NCBI RefSeq assembly: GCF_000003605.2
Contig: NW_003152252.1
Location: 366,764 to 425,030 of the forward strand
Direction: 5' to 3'
Length of the DNA stretch: 58,267 nucleotides
Origin: Saccoglossus kowalevskii
Lineage: Eukaryota > Hemichordata > Enteropneusta > Harrimaniidae
Shown here: positions 35,278 to 46,700 of the stretch, in pieces
How positions within the stretch are numbered: the stretch's first letter is position 1
How the letters are laid out: each line of letters starts with the position of its first letter
Notes under the pieces: generated by a model
Told to the model about the DNA's origin: nothing
The model's input: the letters and a program-made list of their open reading frames with translations, nothing else
Database searches by the model: none
Program-made: the position numbers and the translations under genes

Positions 35278-35430
35278 CTTTATTTTAGCTGGAATTAATT
35301 TTTGCTGAAAGGACTTTTTTAGCATCTTTTATGGAATTTATTTTCACTGATATTGGACGGACGAATGTAAAACATTTTATTTTCCTTCATAGCAAAAATT
35401 AATTCCAAGTGAAAATAAAGTATTCTACAG
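35278..35430. mobile_element. TA-flanked MITE, best two-ended copy of the CTGTAAAATACTTTATTTT family
   Basis: 153 bp between TA at 35276-35277 and TA at 35431-35432. The left end CTGTTAAATACTTTATTTTA and right end AAAATAAAGTATTCTACAG are inverted over about 45 bases. Related copies: 14210, 19201, 21472, 42481. Confidence 0.8.
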
Positions 35431-36306
35431 TATTTTAGAATGTAATACAAGTACATGTACACCACATTGTGACAATGTACCATCTGTTGAAGATGTATAT
35501 GAACACGGTACACGTATTGGATGGTAACGTATGGTCCACTAGACATTTTAAAATACATGTATGTGATTTACATCAGTGTTTAATAAAACCCTGCAATAAC
35601 TCATCAGTGGCCATTACACACAATACTGCCAAGTGGAGACATTGGGATTAAGTGTTAAATTTCACAAATAATACATTTTACTTCGGACGGAGTTAATATC
35701 TATCGTAAACTACCAGTGTTATTACCGGGTAGCAGACTGATTGTAATTATTACAAATATCTGGTAATTATTGCCAATATTGAAAAAGTGTTCTTAAGACT
35801 ACTGCACCTAAATCATGATTGAAATTTTTTAAATTACATAACTTAACTCTTGAAAAGTCATTGACAACTCCAACCATGTCTGGCAGCTCAGTGTCAGAGC
35901 TTGATCGGAGGAGTAACAGAATGACCTAATACTGAAATTGACACTACCAATACAAATCAAGTCTGATTGCTTCAAAAAATTTAGCACTATATTTATAAAA
36001 TATAAAAGGTAATATGGAAGATATTTTACAACTCTTAGTGGATGCAGGCATATTCAATGAAGAGATAAACTTGATTAGTACTGATAGTAAACCAATGAAA
36101 AAAAGATATTTCAGGTCTGTGTATACAAAAAGTATGTTGAATTACTGTCACGGTCATCAGAGAAACATACAGAGAAGTTCTGCTAATGCTCTGTTTTGAA
36201 ACCATGATTGTACTCAATATACAATGGTTTTTTTTTTAAGAAGTTGTACAAACACAGTAGACTCGATTGTTGTTCATGGCAATGATTCTAGAGAGGTTAG
36301 AGTTAA

Positions 36307-36522
36307 CCCTTTGATTGCCTAAGTCAAATTGTGGTAGCACCATTCATAAAATATAACCCACATAAGTTTTCCATATTTTGTTCAAAATTGTTATTAAGAT
36401 TAGGAAAATTACTCTTATCTCCATTTGGTCCAAAATGATAAATAAAATTGTAGAAAACAGTATAAAAACAGGTGAAAAGTTGCACTGAAATCCAGGTGGG
36501 AGAAATTGTGGCACTTTAAGGG
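36307..36522. mobile_element. TTAA-flanked piggyBac-like MITE (CCCTTTGATTGCC ends)
   Basis: 216 bp with intact TTAA at 36303-36306 and 36523-36526. Ends CCCTTTGATTGCC and GGCACTTTAAGGG are imperfectly inverted. CCCTTTG..TGCC with a TTAA target is typical of piggyBac-type ends. It lies about 275 bp downstream of the coiled-coil gene's stop. Confidence 0.8.
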
Positions 36523-36795
36523 TTAAAACAGCAGTGAATAGACCTGCTTCGAAATCAGTCATGGTGACACACATTGATTACTAGTAATACAATTTTTCTC
36601 TGATTGTTTTTTTTCATTTCAATCAAGACCAGTGAATTTATCATTTCTGAAATAAACTAAAGTAAACCTGAGAACCTTTTAGTGAAAGTATCTAACCTCT
36701 CAGAATCACCACCTTCCAAACACCCTCTCATAATGGTACAGTCTAAAGTGGACTATTCCATTATCAGAATTCACAGGGACGGAAGCTTAACATTT

Positions 36796-39700
36796 CTAAA
36801 ATAGATCAGAATCTAATTCCAATGAGCTGATAGAAGGGGTACCACTCAGATTCAGATCATCCAGGTCAATTGTACTATCTGGATCAGACATAATTGTACT
36901 TCCTGAAAAAAATAAGACAATACATGAATTGAACAATTTTGCTAAGTCTCAGGAAAAATCACACAATGTTGTAGCAGAGAAAATTTCACTGAGATCAATA
37001 AGATAGGGTGTAGTGGGGACTTTCGTAGATGTCGTCTTTTCGAGTAACACTTAAATCATCATCAAATCCTGAAAATTACCAGTGGTGAAAATTGACATCC
37101 AAAAATAATTAGACTATATATATCTACAGTATATATAGATCTTAGTATTTTGAGCATGATAGAAATTGGTTGTCATGGTGATGGGAAGAGGTGTTCACTA
37201 AGAAAAACGTTTGAAAGTGTTTTGGCATCAAACAATCCATTTGTCTAACACCATTATGAGATTACTTGGGACGTAACAAAAAAGCCAGAAAAAAGCAAAA
37301 CATTTTGAATGGATCCCTTTAGTTTATAAGTGTGTGATTGAAACAAAGAGACAACATTTCTGTTACCTTCTGAGGAATCACTTGCTATCATAATCCAGCA
37401 GCAGATAGAACAAACACAAATACAATCATTGACTAATGTAAACACAGCTATAGAACAAATTTCACCTTAGACTTGGTTTTCCCAAACCGTGCTGGTATTC
37501 TTGCACGTGAATCAGACCAAGAAACCTGGTGCATGGTTTTGGGAATGTATTTACCTTGTAATTTAGGTTTACTGCTCGGGTCTGTTTGGAAATCACTGAG
37601 ATTGGTGCTTACGTCCAGGTCACTCAGCGACAACTGACAAAGATCATCCGGTTCCAGGTATTTTTTACCAATATAATCTGTATTAGTGAAGTAAATATTG
37701 TGAGTGATTATTATTAGAAGTACAGGCAATACCTTCCCTATCTTGTTGTACACACACACACACATGTACTATTTAGGCCCATGTACTTACACACATGCAC
37801 TAGCATAAATGATAGATATGTCTATGGTCAAAATATGTCATATCTCACTGCAATATGGCCCAGCAATGTTCTGGACTGGTTTGCTATGGGCTTAACAAGA
37901 GAATTATATGATTGGAATAAGATGGGCCAAATCAACATCGGGAGACCTCTTAATGTCTAGTTCAGTTTATTACATTGTTAGACTGATAATGCCTTAACTG
38001 CTACAGAGTTCTCCCCAGGGTATTATAGAGTAAAGGTTCCCAACTGTTACATTTTGGATAAACAATAGAAATAAAAAATGAAGTTGTTAACATATGTTAT
38101 TGTTATGCAAATTGTGTTCATTAATCATCTTGAATTTACACTCTGAATATGTTTCTTTGGTGCCTTTAAAAAAAAAAAAAAAAAACACTCACTTGGAATT
38201 TTAAGTGTTTGTTTACAGTGGATTTCTATTTTAAACCCAGCAAATTATACTCTTAAACACAATGATTGCAAATTATACGTCTAAAATGCCTGACCAAAAT
38301 ATTTATCTCTAATTGCACCTGTTTTATTTCAAGGTTGTGTACCCAACTTTAGGGAGATAGTGGTTTTCTTGATGATTTTTTGGCCCATCTGCAATCTCTA
38401 ATATGCTAAGTAGGATGCACAACCCATTTAATGCAACACTTGAACACAATGCTCAAAAATCTATATATATATATATATATTTATATAAAGTATTATATTT
38501 TTTTTAATAATACAGGTAACTCAAAATCGATTTATTCCTCACCTCCTTCAGATAACTTGATATCTCCATTACTTAAATCAAAAGACTTCATTGTGCCCGG
38601 TGTGCAACTTCTTGCTTCAATTCTGGTGACACTGTCCAGCAACTTCTCCATTTCAGCCCTAAAACACAGTGAAGAATAAATATCAGAATATGTTGATGCG
38701 CATTAATCCTGAGAGCATTGCCAGTAGACTTTGTTTTCAATTGCTGGAAAGTAAGAACACTGATTTGCATACTGAAATAAACCATAGTCTCAAGGTCTTT
38801 GAAATGAAATTGTAATCTTCTGATCAAATAAAAATTCACTGTGTTCAAAAATAGAATGCTCGTAAGATTCATGTATTCATCATTTTTCTATTTTTCGCTC
38901 AAAATATGACTGAAATCCATAAATCCCATTTGAAAATGTTTTAAGTTCAGGAGTGTAGCTTTATTTGAATAAAAAATACTGTTGGTAATGTTGCAATGGA
39001 GATTGATAGAGAGATGGTGGTTTTCTGGATCTGTTTATATCAGTGCCTGTTGTAATGCTGTGACTTTAAATAATACATACCTGATTTGTGTGAGATGTTT
39101 CTGTGTGCTTTGATTACTCTGCAGCGTATCGTTTAAATCTCGATTGTGACTGCGATGACTCTCGGTAATGTTATTCACATTCTAAATTGATAAAAAAACA
39201 AGTCATGTTGGTATTTTTTCAAAGTGATCTCTAATGAGCTAAAGACCAGACATTCCAAAAGTGGAGGGGAGCAATCCATGTAAACATATCAATTGAAAAT
39301 GTTGCAGTAAATAGTGTGGGGATTTGTAGGAATTTTGCCATACTATGGTAATTCATCTTATTAAGTAATGAGGACACCTAAAAATGAAACCAATATGGCC
39401 ACCAGTTGGCAAACATAAATGTTATGCATCAGTAACCAGCTATGAATATTTAGTAACACAAAAGTTGTAAAGAAACCGGATAAGGCACACCTGAGAAACA
39501 ATTCATGACAAGTTTTTTTAGAGACTAAAATAATAATTTAGTTTAAACAATTAAATTGCCTTCAATAGAGAAACCATTTTTGTCTCCAGTCTGTGGGCTT
39601 CCTAACCTCAGTAGTCAGCTGAAAAGTATTACTCATAATCTTCACTATTATGTTTTGTTTTTGAAATAGAAATTTTACAGATTTCTTGTGGCTACCAATA

Positions 39701-42700
39701 CCCAAATTGGTACCAAGAAACTACTGGATTTTGCAAAGTTAGAATGTTAAAGACAGATATATAGAGGAGTAATTTTAGTTATTTTATGGTGACACGACTA
39801 GATGTGAAGCAGGATGGAAAAAATGGCAGACTTACTGGTACTCACAAATATCACATGACAATGAGTTGTTCTGTATAAAATTATCACAAGAATACAACAC
39901 AAAGTATGCACAGTGTGATGATCGTAGCGACTGACGCAAAACTGAGGTTCTGTGTTTCCCGACAGCATAAGTTGTGGTATTCTGATGATACCCTTATTAT
40001 TATACAAGTATTTTTTTCTACTTGTAGTCATAATTTTAAAATATGCTTCGAATGAATGCAAATACAACTTCATACAAAACTGTAAGTTTTTAACATGTAT
40101 AGTAATGCTGATTGGGATATTAAGTAACTATCGCTCAGTAAAATATTCTGCAGACAATATGAACCATTCATACAAAGCTTTAAATCCAATATAGGTGCAT
40201 GTAGTAACCACTTACCAAAGAAACATTTAGCTTGAAAATAACTATACAATTTAAATTCATGTTTAAATTCAACTTTAAAAATTGTCTTACCCTGCCAAGC
40301 CTTTCAACTTTCCTGCTGACATTCTTAGTGTCAGCTAACTGACTCGCTATGTCTACTTCTTGGTTTAGTAGTTTGGTTTTTATACTTTCTATATCTCGTC
40401 TCAAAGAATCACATTCTTCTTGCAGTAGAGTTTTGCTAAAAAACAAAAACAAAAGGAGAACCTATAACAATCAGTGAAAACATCAGACTAACTAATCCAC
40501 CATGGTTTTACATTCTAGTAAAGATTTTCTAATTGTGAGAACTGTCAGGTATTTTTCATGCGTGGTTAAAATATGGGGAGCCCTCATCCCCAGGAATATG
40601 AAGCTAAAATTGGTAGGCAAGGCAATTACATATGTTCTATGCATAGCAACATACAGGCATGTAGATTGTTTAATTACACAATGCGTTCAACCCATTCAAA
40701 TTGAAATCCTCTCAGCCACCAGAATTATGTCAAATCAGTCAATACACACAGAATTAAATGCATATTATATTAAAAATCTGTTTTTTACATCAAAATTCTT
40801 ATTTCAGTATCACTGAAATTTAAATGCATTGTATGGGATTCATATCAAACACAATCGTAAATCTTTACTCTATTATTTGTGCTACTATTTTACCTTTAGA
40901 TAGCTCGATATCTGGATAATTACCTTTCTCTAAGTTCCCTGCTAATCGCTGACACCATATCATCACCATACATATCAGCGCTGGCTCTCTGACTGTGCAT
41001 TTTACTCTGAATCTCGTACAATTCTGTTTTCATTTCCCTCCTCCATAGTTCAATCTTCCTCTCAGTCTGTAGGTCAATGCCCTTCTCAGACAATCTCCTA
41101 TCCAGTGCTCTCAATTGATCTTCGTATCTCTCCATACGGTTTCGCATCCCGTCTCTTTCTTTCTCCAGTAACTGAACTTCTTTACTAAGATTATCAATCA
41201 GCTGTCAAGAAAAATAAATTAATGGAGAAGAGAAATGAACAATGAGAGTTGCGGGCAGCAAGTTAGCAAACTTGCTAACTAATTAAATTTTACATGTATG
41301 TATGTGGTACCACACTTTCATACACCAGGACACACTTGTTGATAAAACCATGTCAGTGACAGTTGTGATAACATAATCAAACAATATGAAAGCCTATGAA
41401 CTATTTCCCCTAATATTTTGAATACGAACCAGTTTCAATTCAAGACTTTATTCCACACCCACCCACATATAATTGTTTTCGCATATGCATAGATTTGTTT
41501 TGCTTTTTTTTACCTTGACTTGATAAAAGCACACAAGACGTGTCAAAACAATGAAAGTTTTTTTTTTTCAACTTCTGAACATCAAAACAATACGGCGATA
41601 ACAGTAAAAAAAAACAGTTTGATAACATCTTATGATAGACTGAACCATACCTTCCCTTGCTGTTCAATCTTCTCGTTAAGTATAGCAATTAAAGCAGGTG
41701 ATGGGTCTGCGCTTTCAGTATGTAAATTAGTCTTCTCTGGAGATGATGTTGTTGGATAGGAAGAGGTTGGAGATGAATGACTCACTCCGTATGTACCTGT
41801 AATAAAAAAACATCTTAATCTACAGGCACTGAGAGTATAAGCTCCTACAATAGTGTGATTGTTGGTGAGTAGCAAGTTGATAATTACCACGCTGACCCGA
41901 ACAATGAATGAGAATACATATAAAGAGACAAATACAGACTCAATTGTTGAATGATGAGTATCGGTACTACTGCTCAGTTGTTGTTTTTGGCAAGTGTCCA
42001 GCTGAGTGCTCCTATTGTTTAGTTCTATTGTTTTTCTACTACTCATGGTATCAGACAATATGGGCCTCAAAATGGTACCACAATAAGGTGTTTTATTTTT
42101 TGTTAAACTATTTCACGGTTGGTGTAAATAAAATTTAAAAAATAAGCGTCATACCTGAGATGTTTCTTTTTGGCGAATAAGAACGAAAACTGTTGTCATA
42201 AATTGAAGATCTCGAAGAACCAAGTCGTTGCTGAAATTGACAAACGTTACAAGAATATAAAAATTAGCTCTGTTCATGAGACATCCCATAAAAACTTCTT
42301 TTATAGACTGAACCACAAAACATAAGAATGACGATCAGTCTTGTTCAACAAAGGAACTGTCTTCATAAAACATTTACACAAATGAGTTCTGCTATTAAAC
42401 GTTAGAGCCCGTTCAGTCATGTACGCTTAATATTTTGAATGCTTTTAAAGTTGTTCTTACAGCGGTAATCAGATTAAGCACTGTAAAATACTTTATTTTC
42501 ACTTAGAATTAATTTTCGCTGAAGGATTGATTCAGTGAAAAAAAAAATCCAGCGAATATCCCTTTTTTCTATATTTGTCATTCAACTCTAAAAATAAATT
42601 TCATTCAAAACACCCAAAAAGTTTGCATGTCAGAATTCTTGGTCAGCTGCATTATTGTGTTAACTATATACCCTAGTGAAGCAGGTCAGTGTATTAACAG

Positions 42701-43409
42701 ACTTGACTGAGCTCCGATCAATGGAGCATATACTGAGTATGTTGCTATAGTGGTAATTCAATGAATGTACCAGTGCACAACTCAAAGGCTTTATTGTGTG
42801 AATTGTTGAAACAGGTATTGAATTCTTTCCAAAGTTCTTCATTGTCAACTGCTTTCTGCTAAGGACTGCAGCAAAAATGGTGCAACAAGTAAATATTTTT
42901 TTAAAAAGTATGCATGCATTCAATCATGGTGGCAGCAATGTACAGAATATCATGCATTTTGTACAATACAATTTATTGTGGAATTTAAATTTTATTTAAT
43001 AAACCCAGCTAATGTATAAATGAGTACACATTAAAGCTTATATCGTCTTTTAACCCAAGAAAATAACGATAGCGTCTTGGTTGCCATAGTAACCAAACGG
43101 AAATAATCACAATTTTTGTTTAAAAATCGATCTTTTGTAGACGTTGTAAAGATATCATTTAACACTGACGTGAATGTGGTATATGGCTGTCACACAGTGG
43201 TGTCACCAACTCGGAAATTAGCTTCGGTCATTATAGGGACTGGTCAACGAAAAGCGTAGCCAGACCCGTGATATTATCACGCTCAATCGATCGCTGCTTG
43301 ACATCTAAGTATCAAATTAAATATATACACTTACCCTGACTTTGGCAAGGTTGGCTTCGGTTTCTCTGACAATGGAGGAGAATTTACTCTCCCAGTCTCG
43401 GGACATCAT
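36796..43409 (-). CDS. Coiled-coil protein of unknown family, 388 aa, nine exons
   Basis: Minus-strand exons: 43335-43409, 42155-42230, 41651-41796, 40924-41201, 40291-40435, 39081-39181, 38543-38658, 37555-37677 and 36796-36902. All have AG/GT borders and consistent phases, totalling 1167 nt. The product starts MMSRDWESKFSSIVRETEAN, has a Ser/Thr/Pro-rich linker (about 30-85), then long heptad-like helices (about 85-285; IEQQGKLIDNLSKEVQLLE, RMERYEDQLRALDRRLSEKG, SLRRDIESIKTKLLNQEVD), and an acidic tail (DPDSTIDLDDLNLS..ELDSDLF). There is no signal peptide or membrane span; a cytoskeletal or centrosomal role is only a guess. Exon 8 (123 nt, phase 1 on both sides) can be skipped without a frame change. 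The alternative MM start offers two adjacent ATGs. It shares a divergent promoter with DHCR24. I do not recognise the family. Confidence 0.88.
37448..37677 (-). CDS. Alternative last exon (intron retained) of the coiled-coil gene
   Basis: If the donor after 37555 is not used, the frame stays open to TAG at 37448-37450. This adds a basic tail (KYIPKTMHQVSWSDSRARIP, then ARFGKTKSKVKFVL) in place of the acidic tail from exon 9. Both readings look protein-like, so alternative C-termini are possible. Inference from open frame only. Confidence 0.35.
38462..38482. repeat. TA microsatellite beside exon 7 of the coiled-coil gene
   Basis: A run of about ten TA units in the intron just past the exon 7 donor (exon ends at 38543 on the minus strand). 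Confidence 0.8.
42481..42640. mobile_element. TA-flanked MITE in intron 1 of the coiled-coil gene
   Basis: CTGTAAAATACTTTATTTTC at the left, then AATTAATTTTCGCTGAAGG and GATTCAGTGAAA, matching the 14210 and 35278 copies. The right end is diverged. Confidence 0.6.
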
Positions 43410-43794
43410 TTTGCGGAATTATTGTCGCAACAATTGAATAAATGTCAGATTAGATAATATATTTATGCAGCCAAATGCAGACGTTTTTTTGGCGAAACTT
43501 CGACTTACCGCACCGCGTCGAAGTCGATTTGCAACAACAATTCACAAGCAGGTAGCGTTATTCGCGTCAGGAATTTTAAATTCAAACACAACAACCGTTT
43601 TATGGCTAGCAACCTCCACAGTTGTATTCCGCCATGTTTTTTTGAAACTCAGCCAAGTCTCACACATTCTCGCGTTATCAGGACTTTGACCTGAGTCCAG
43701 CCCAGCATTGTCTCAACCGGCGCCGACACCCGGCAAATCCATCCAAATTGTTGTAGAAACGTGGTCGACATCTGGACCGTTGGTCGAACTCACC
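43410..43794. promoter_or_regulatory. Divergent promoter between the coiled-coil gene and DHCR24
   Basis: Only 385 bp separate the two start codons, which point away from each other, so both 5' UTRs and promoters must fit here. It is GC- and CpG-richer than its surroundings. Seen directly: a YY1-like CCGCCATGTTTTTTTG at 43629-43644 and an 8-bp inverted repeat ACTTCGAC/GTCGAAGT at 43497-43504 and 43517-43524. I found no clear TATA box or sterol-response element by eye. Confidence 0.65.
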
Positions 43795-46700
43795 ATGCTT
43801 GCAGTTATCCTAACTCTTCCAGCAATTTTTTGCTGCGGCTTTTATCTGTGGTTCAAGATCAAAGGATTGGAATATGTAGTTGTACACCAACGATGGATAT
43901 TTGTCTGTCTCTTTCTACTTCCGGTTTCTGTCCTATTCGATGTGCTAATTTCCTTCCGAAACTGGATTACTTTCAAAATGACCAGTGCACCTAAAAAACA
44001 CGATACTCGTGTCAGGGATATCCAGAAACAGGTTAAAATTTGAATAACTCATTAATAATTCACTTATTAATATAATTTAGGGCGGCAGTCGTCACGCCGC
44101 GTTCTGTTCGATATGGGACTCATAGCGACGTATACAACCGTGAACGCGTGTAAAATACATTGTTTATTTACACGTAATTCGAACACGCGCTGCGCGACGA
44201 CCACCGCGCTTTAACTAAACTGATGCTGACCAATAAATTTATTAAACTTCATAAATTTTATTTAATTAAATTTATTGTTTTAATTATTAATTAACACTAA
44301 GTAAGTCTGATACTGTAACTGTACTGTGTTGAGTATATTTATCTTTTTTTTGCAAATTATTACTTAAAAGTGATAAAACATATTACTTACAAAACTTATT
44401 TCAGCTCTGTTTATGTTTCTTGAAAATGCATAGGGCTGGTATCCCCAATATTTAAAAGAAAAAAGGAGCAAGAATGATAATTTTAGTTGTGGGATACTAA
44501 AGATGCTCAATATTACAGCAAGTCTCACAAGTATTGGAGCAGCAAATTTACAAACTCGCTAGTGAATTCCCTAACTGCTTGGATTTTGACTAAACTGTTG
44601 GATTTTGAATCCTGCTGGTGCCAACTTGTGCCCGCATCCACTCTGGGTGAGTCTATATTGCAGTAGAGGACATAGAATGCTTTTAGAAAGCCTACAGCTA
44701 CCAAATTAGTAACCACATAGAATTTAAAAAAAAAAAATCAGATCACACCATTTCTATCAAATAACGGGGCTTTTTTTCATAATCGCGCATTTCTCATGTC
44801 TTTCCCTGGTCAGCCTGAGAACCACAGTAATCTGGCGCACAAGGGATAATATGATAAAACTATTAAATCACCAATATATAATATAAGGGGGTGGCCATTT
44901 TGCACACTGCTTGAAACTAAATAAAGAGAAAAGTTAAGAAATGTTTTTTTTCATTTGAAACCGAAATCACCATCCAACTGTAAGACCGTCGCTGATTAGC
45001 TCCAGAAAGTCTGACCACCATTTCCTTCTGTTAAATAGGATTCGCTCAGAGAGGGTGTGAGCATAAGACAGCGCCAGCAAAATTAGAAAGTCAACTGTTT
45101 AGTCAAAACCCGAGCAATTAGTGAATTCGCTAGCAAGTTTTCAAATTGGCTGCACCATAACTACTGAAACTTGCTGTAAATAATAATAAATAATATGTTG
45201 GGTGGCCAAATGTAACATTAGTGGTCTACTAATTGTACTCATATTCGGCAAACAACAAATTTTGCTTCTCATCCCAAAGATAAAGAGAAAAAATATGGCT
45301 TAAATTTTTATTGTACACGCATTCAATATTCAATACTCTTGACACAACAAAACTGTTCCTTTCATTTTTGTTATTTTAATAGTAGTTGAATTTAGTGTAA
45401 CATGTTTTGAAAATTTTCCATTATTAATTTAATAATCAATCTGCCTATAGAAACATCCCATCTCAGATTGAATTGTGAAATTTATAAATATTTATAAAGA
45501 TGAGGGGAATGGGTTTGTTGTGCCAGGAGTACCAACAACATGATGTGTCTTGAACATTTTTGTTAGCTCCGCTGTCGACTTTGTCGAGCGGAGCTTATCA
45601 TATGAGTGATTGTCCGTCGTCGTCGTCGTCCGTGTCAATGTTTTACTTTTTCGACTTCTTCTTGAAAACTACAAGCCTGAATGCTTTGATACTTGGTGTA
45701 TATGTACCTTGGGTAGACCTCTCTCAGATTTGTTCATTTCATGATGATATCTTCAATTTTCTAATTTTGGTGAATATTTTTGTCATTTTTAGTAAAAAGT
45801 GATATTTTCGACTTCTTGTTGAAAACCGCAAGTGCAATTGCTTTGATATTACATGTATAGGTACTACATGTGGACCTCTCTCAGATTTGTTCATTTTGTA
45901 ATGATATCTTTAATTCTCTAATTTNNNNNNNNNNNNNNNNNNNNNNNNNNNNNNNNNNNNNNNNNNNNNNNNNNNNNNNNNNNNNNNNNNNNNNNNNNNN
46001 NNNNNNNNNNNNNNNNNNNNNNNNNNNNNNNNNNNNNNNNNNNNNNNNNNNNNNNNNNNNNNNNNNNNNNNNNNNNATACATATAGGTACTACATGTGGA
46101 CCTCTCTCAGATTTGTTCATTTTCTAATGATATCTTCTGTTCTTTAATTGCCATATGCATTGCTAACAGCGGAGCTACATGTTTTTTATCTCAGCCGACA
46201 GGCTGCTTGTTTTTATTTTAAGTAACATATTAAAGGTTAATTTGGTTCGTCAAAACATACACAGTAATCTGATACATTTAACATATATATACTTTATCAG
46301 CACATGAAAAAAAAATGTCCAAGCCACAGGGGTCAAACTTACACACATGATGATGAAAGAAAACCTTTCATTGTTTACTCCTGCTTGCAAAGCACACACT
46401 GGGAGTCTTTGCAGTTAGCCTGACTGTATGTGTGTTCGTCAATCTGTTTCACTGATATCTCAAGAACCATATGTTGGTTTTTTATGAAACTTGATGCATA
46501 GATGCTCTGGGCTAATGTGCAGATTTCATTAGATTTTGGTTAAAATCTGTGCCTATTAATTACCTAATTTGCATGATAATTAGCTGATTTTTTGCTGTTC
46601 CATGACTGTTCTACTGATATCTACAGAACTACCGGTACTCTTGAGATTTTGATGAAACTTGGAACATAAATGCTGTGGGGGCAATGTGCTGACCTAAGAA

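Larger units (their letters stand above)
26457..36302. other. KEAP1 3' flank and intergenic interval
   Basis: No coding exon supported. KEAP1 3' UTR must begin here; AATAAA hexamers at 27402, 27523 and 27762 are candidate polyadenylation signals, none decisive. Recognised contents: a short dispersed repeat (about 26728-26815, inverted copy in DHCR24 intron 7), a 32-bp minisatellite (28210-28400), MITEs at 30115-30282, 31852-32290 and 35278-35430, a 31-bp two-type minisatellite (34037-34345) and a 149-bp tandem duplication (34341-34638). A 49-codon-scale ORF at 36014-36199 has no recognisable features. Confidence 0.6.

Noticed and set aside
41797-42070. Upstream extension of the coiled-coil exon 3 open frame
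   Set aside because: The acceptor at 41797-41799 joins in phase with exon 2, so this part is intron.
43708-43794. 29-codon upstream extension of DHCR24
   Set aside because: The apparent first codon is TTG. The ATG at 43795 gives the expected length and N-terminal membrane segment.
45870-46127. Open frames across the gap
   Set aside because: They consist mainly of N and repeat sequence.
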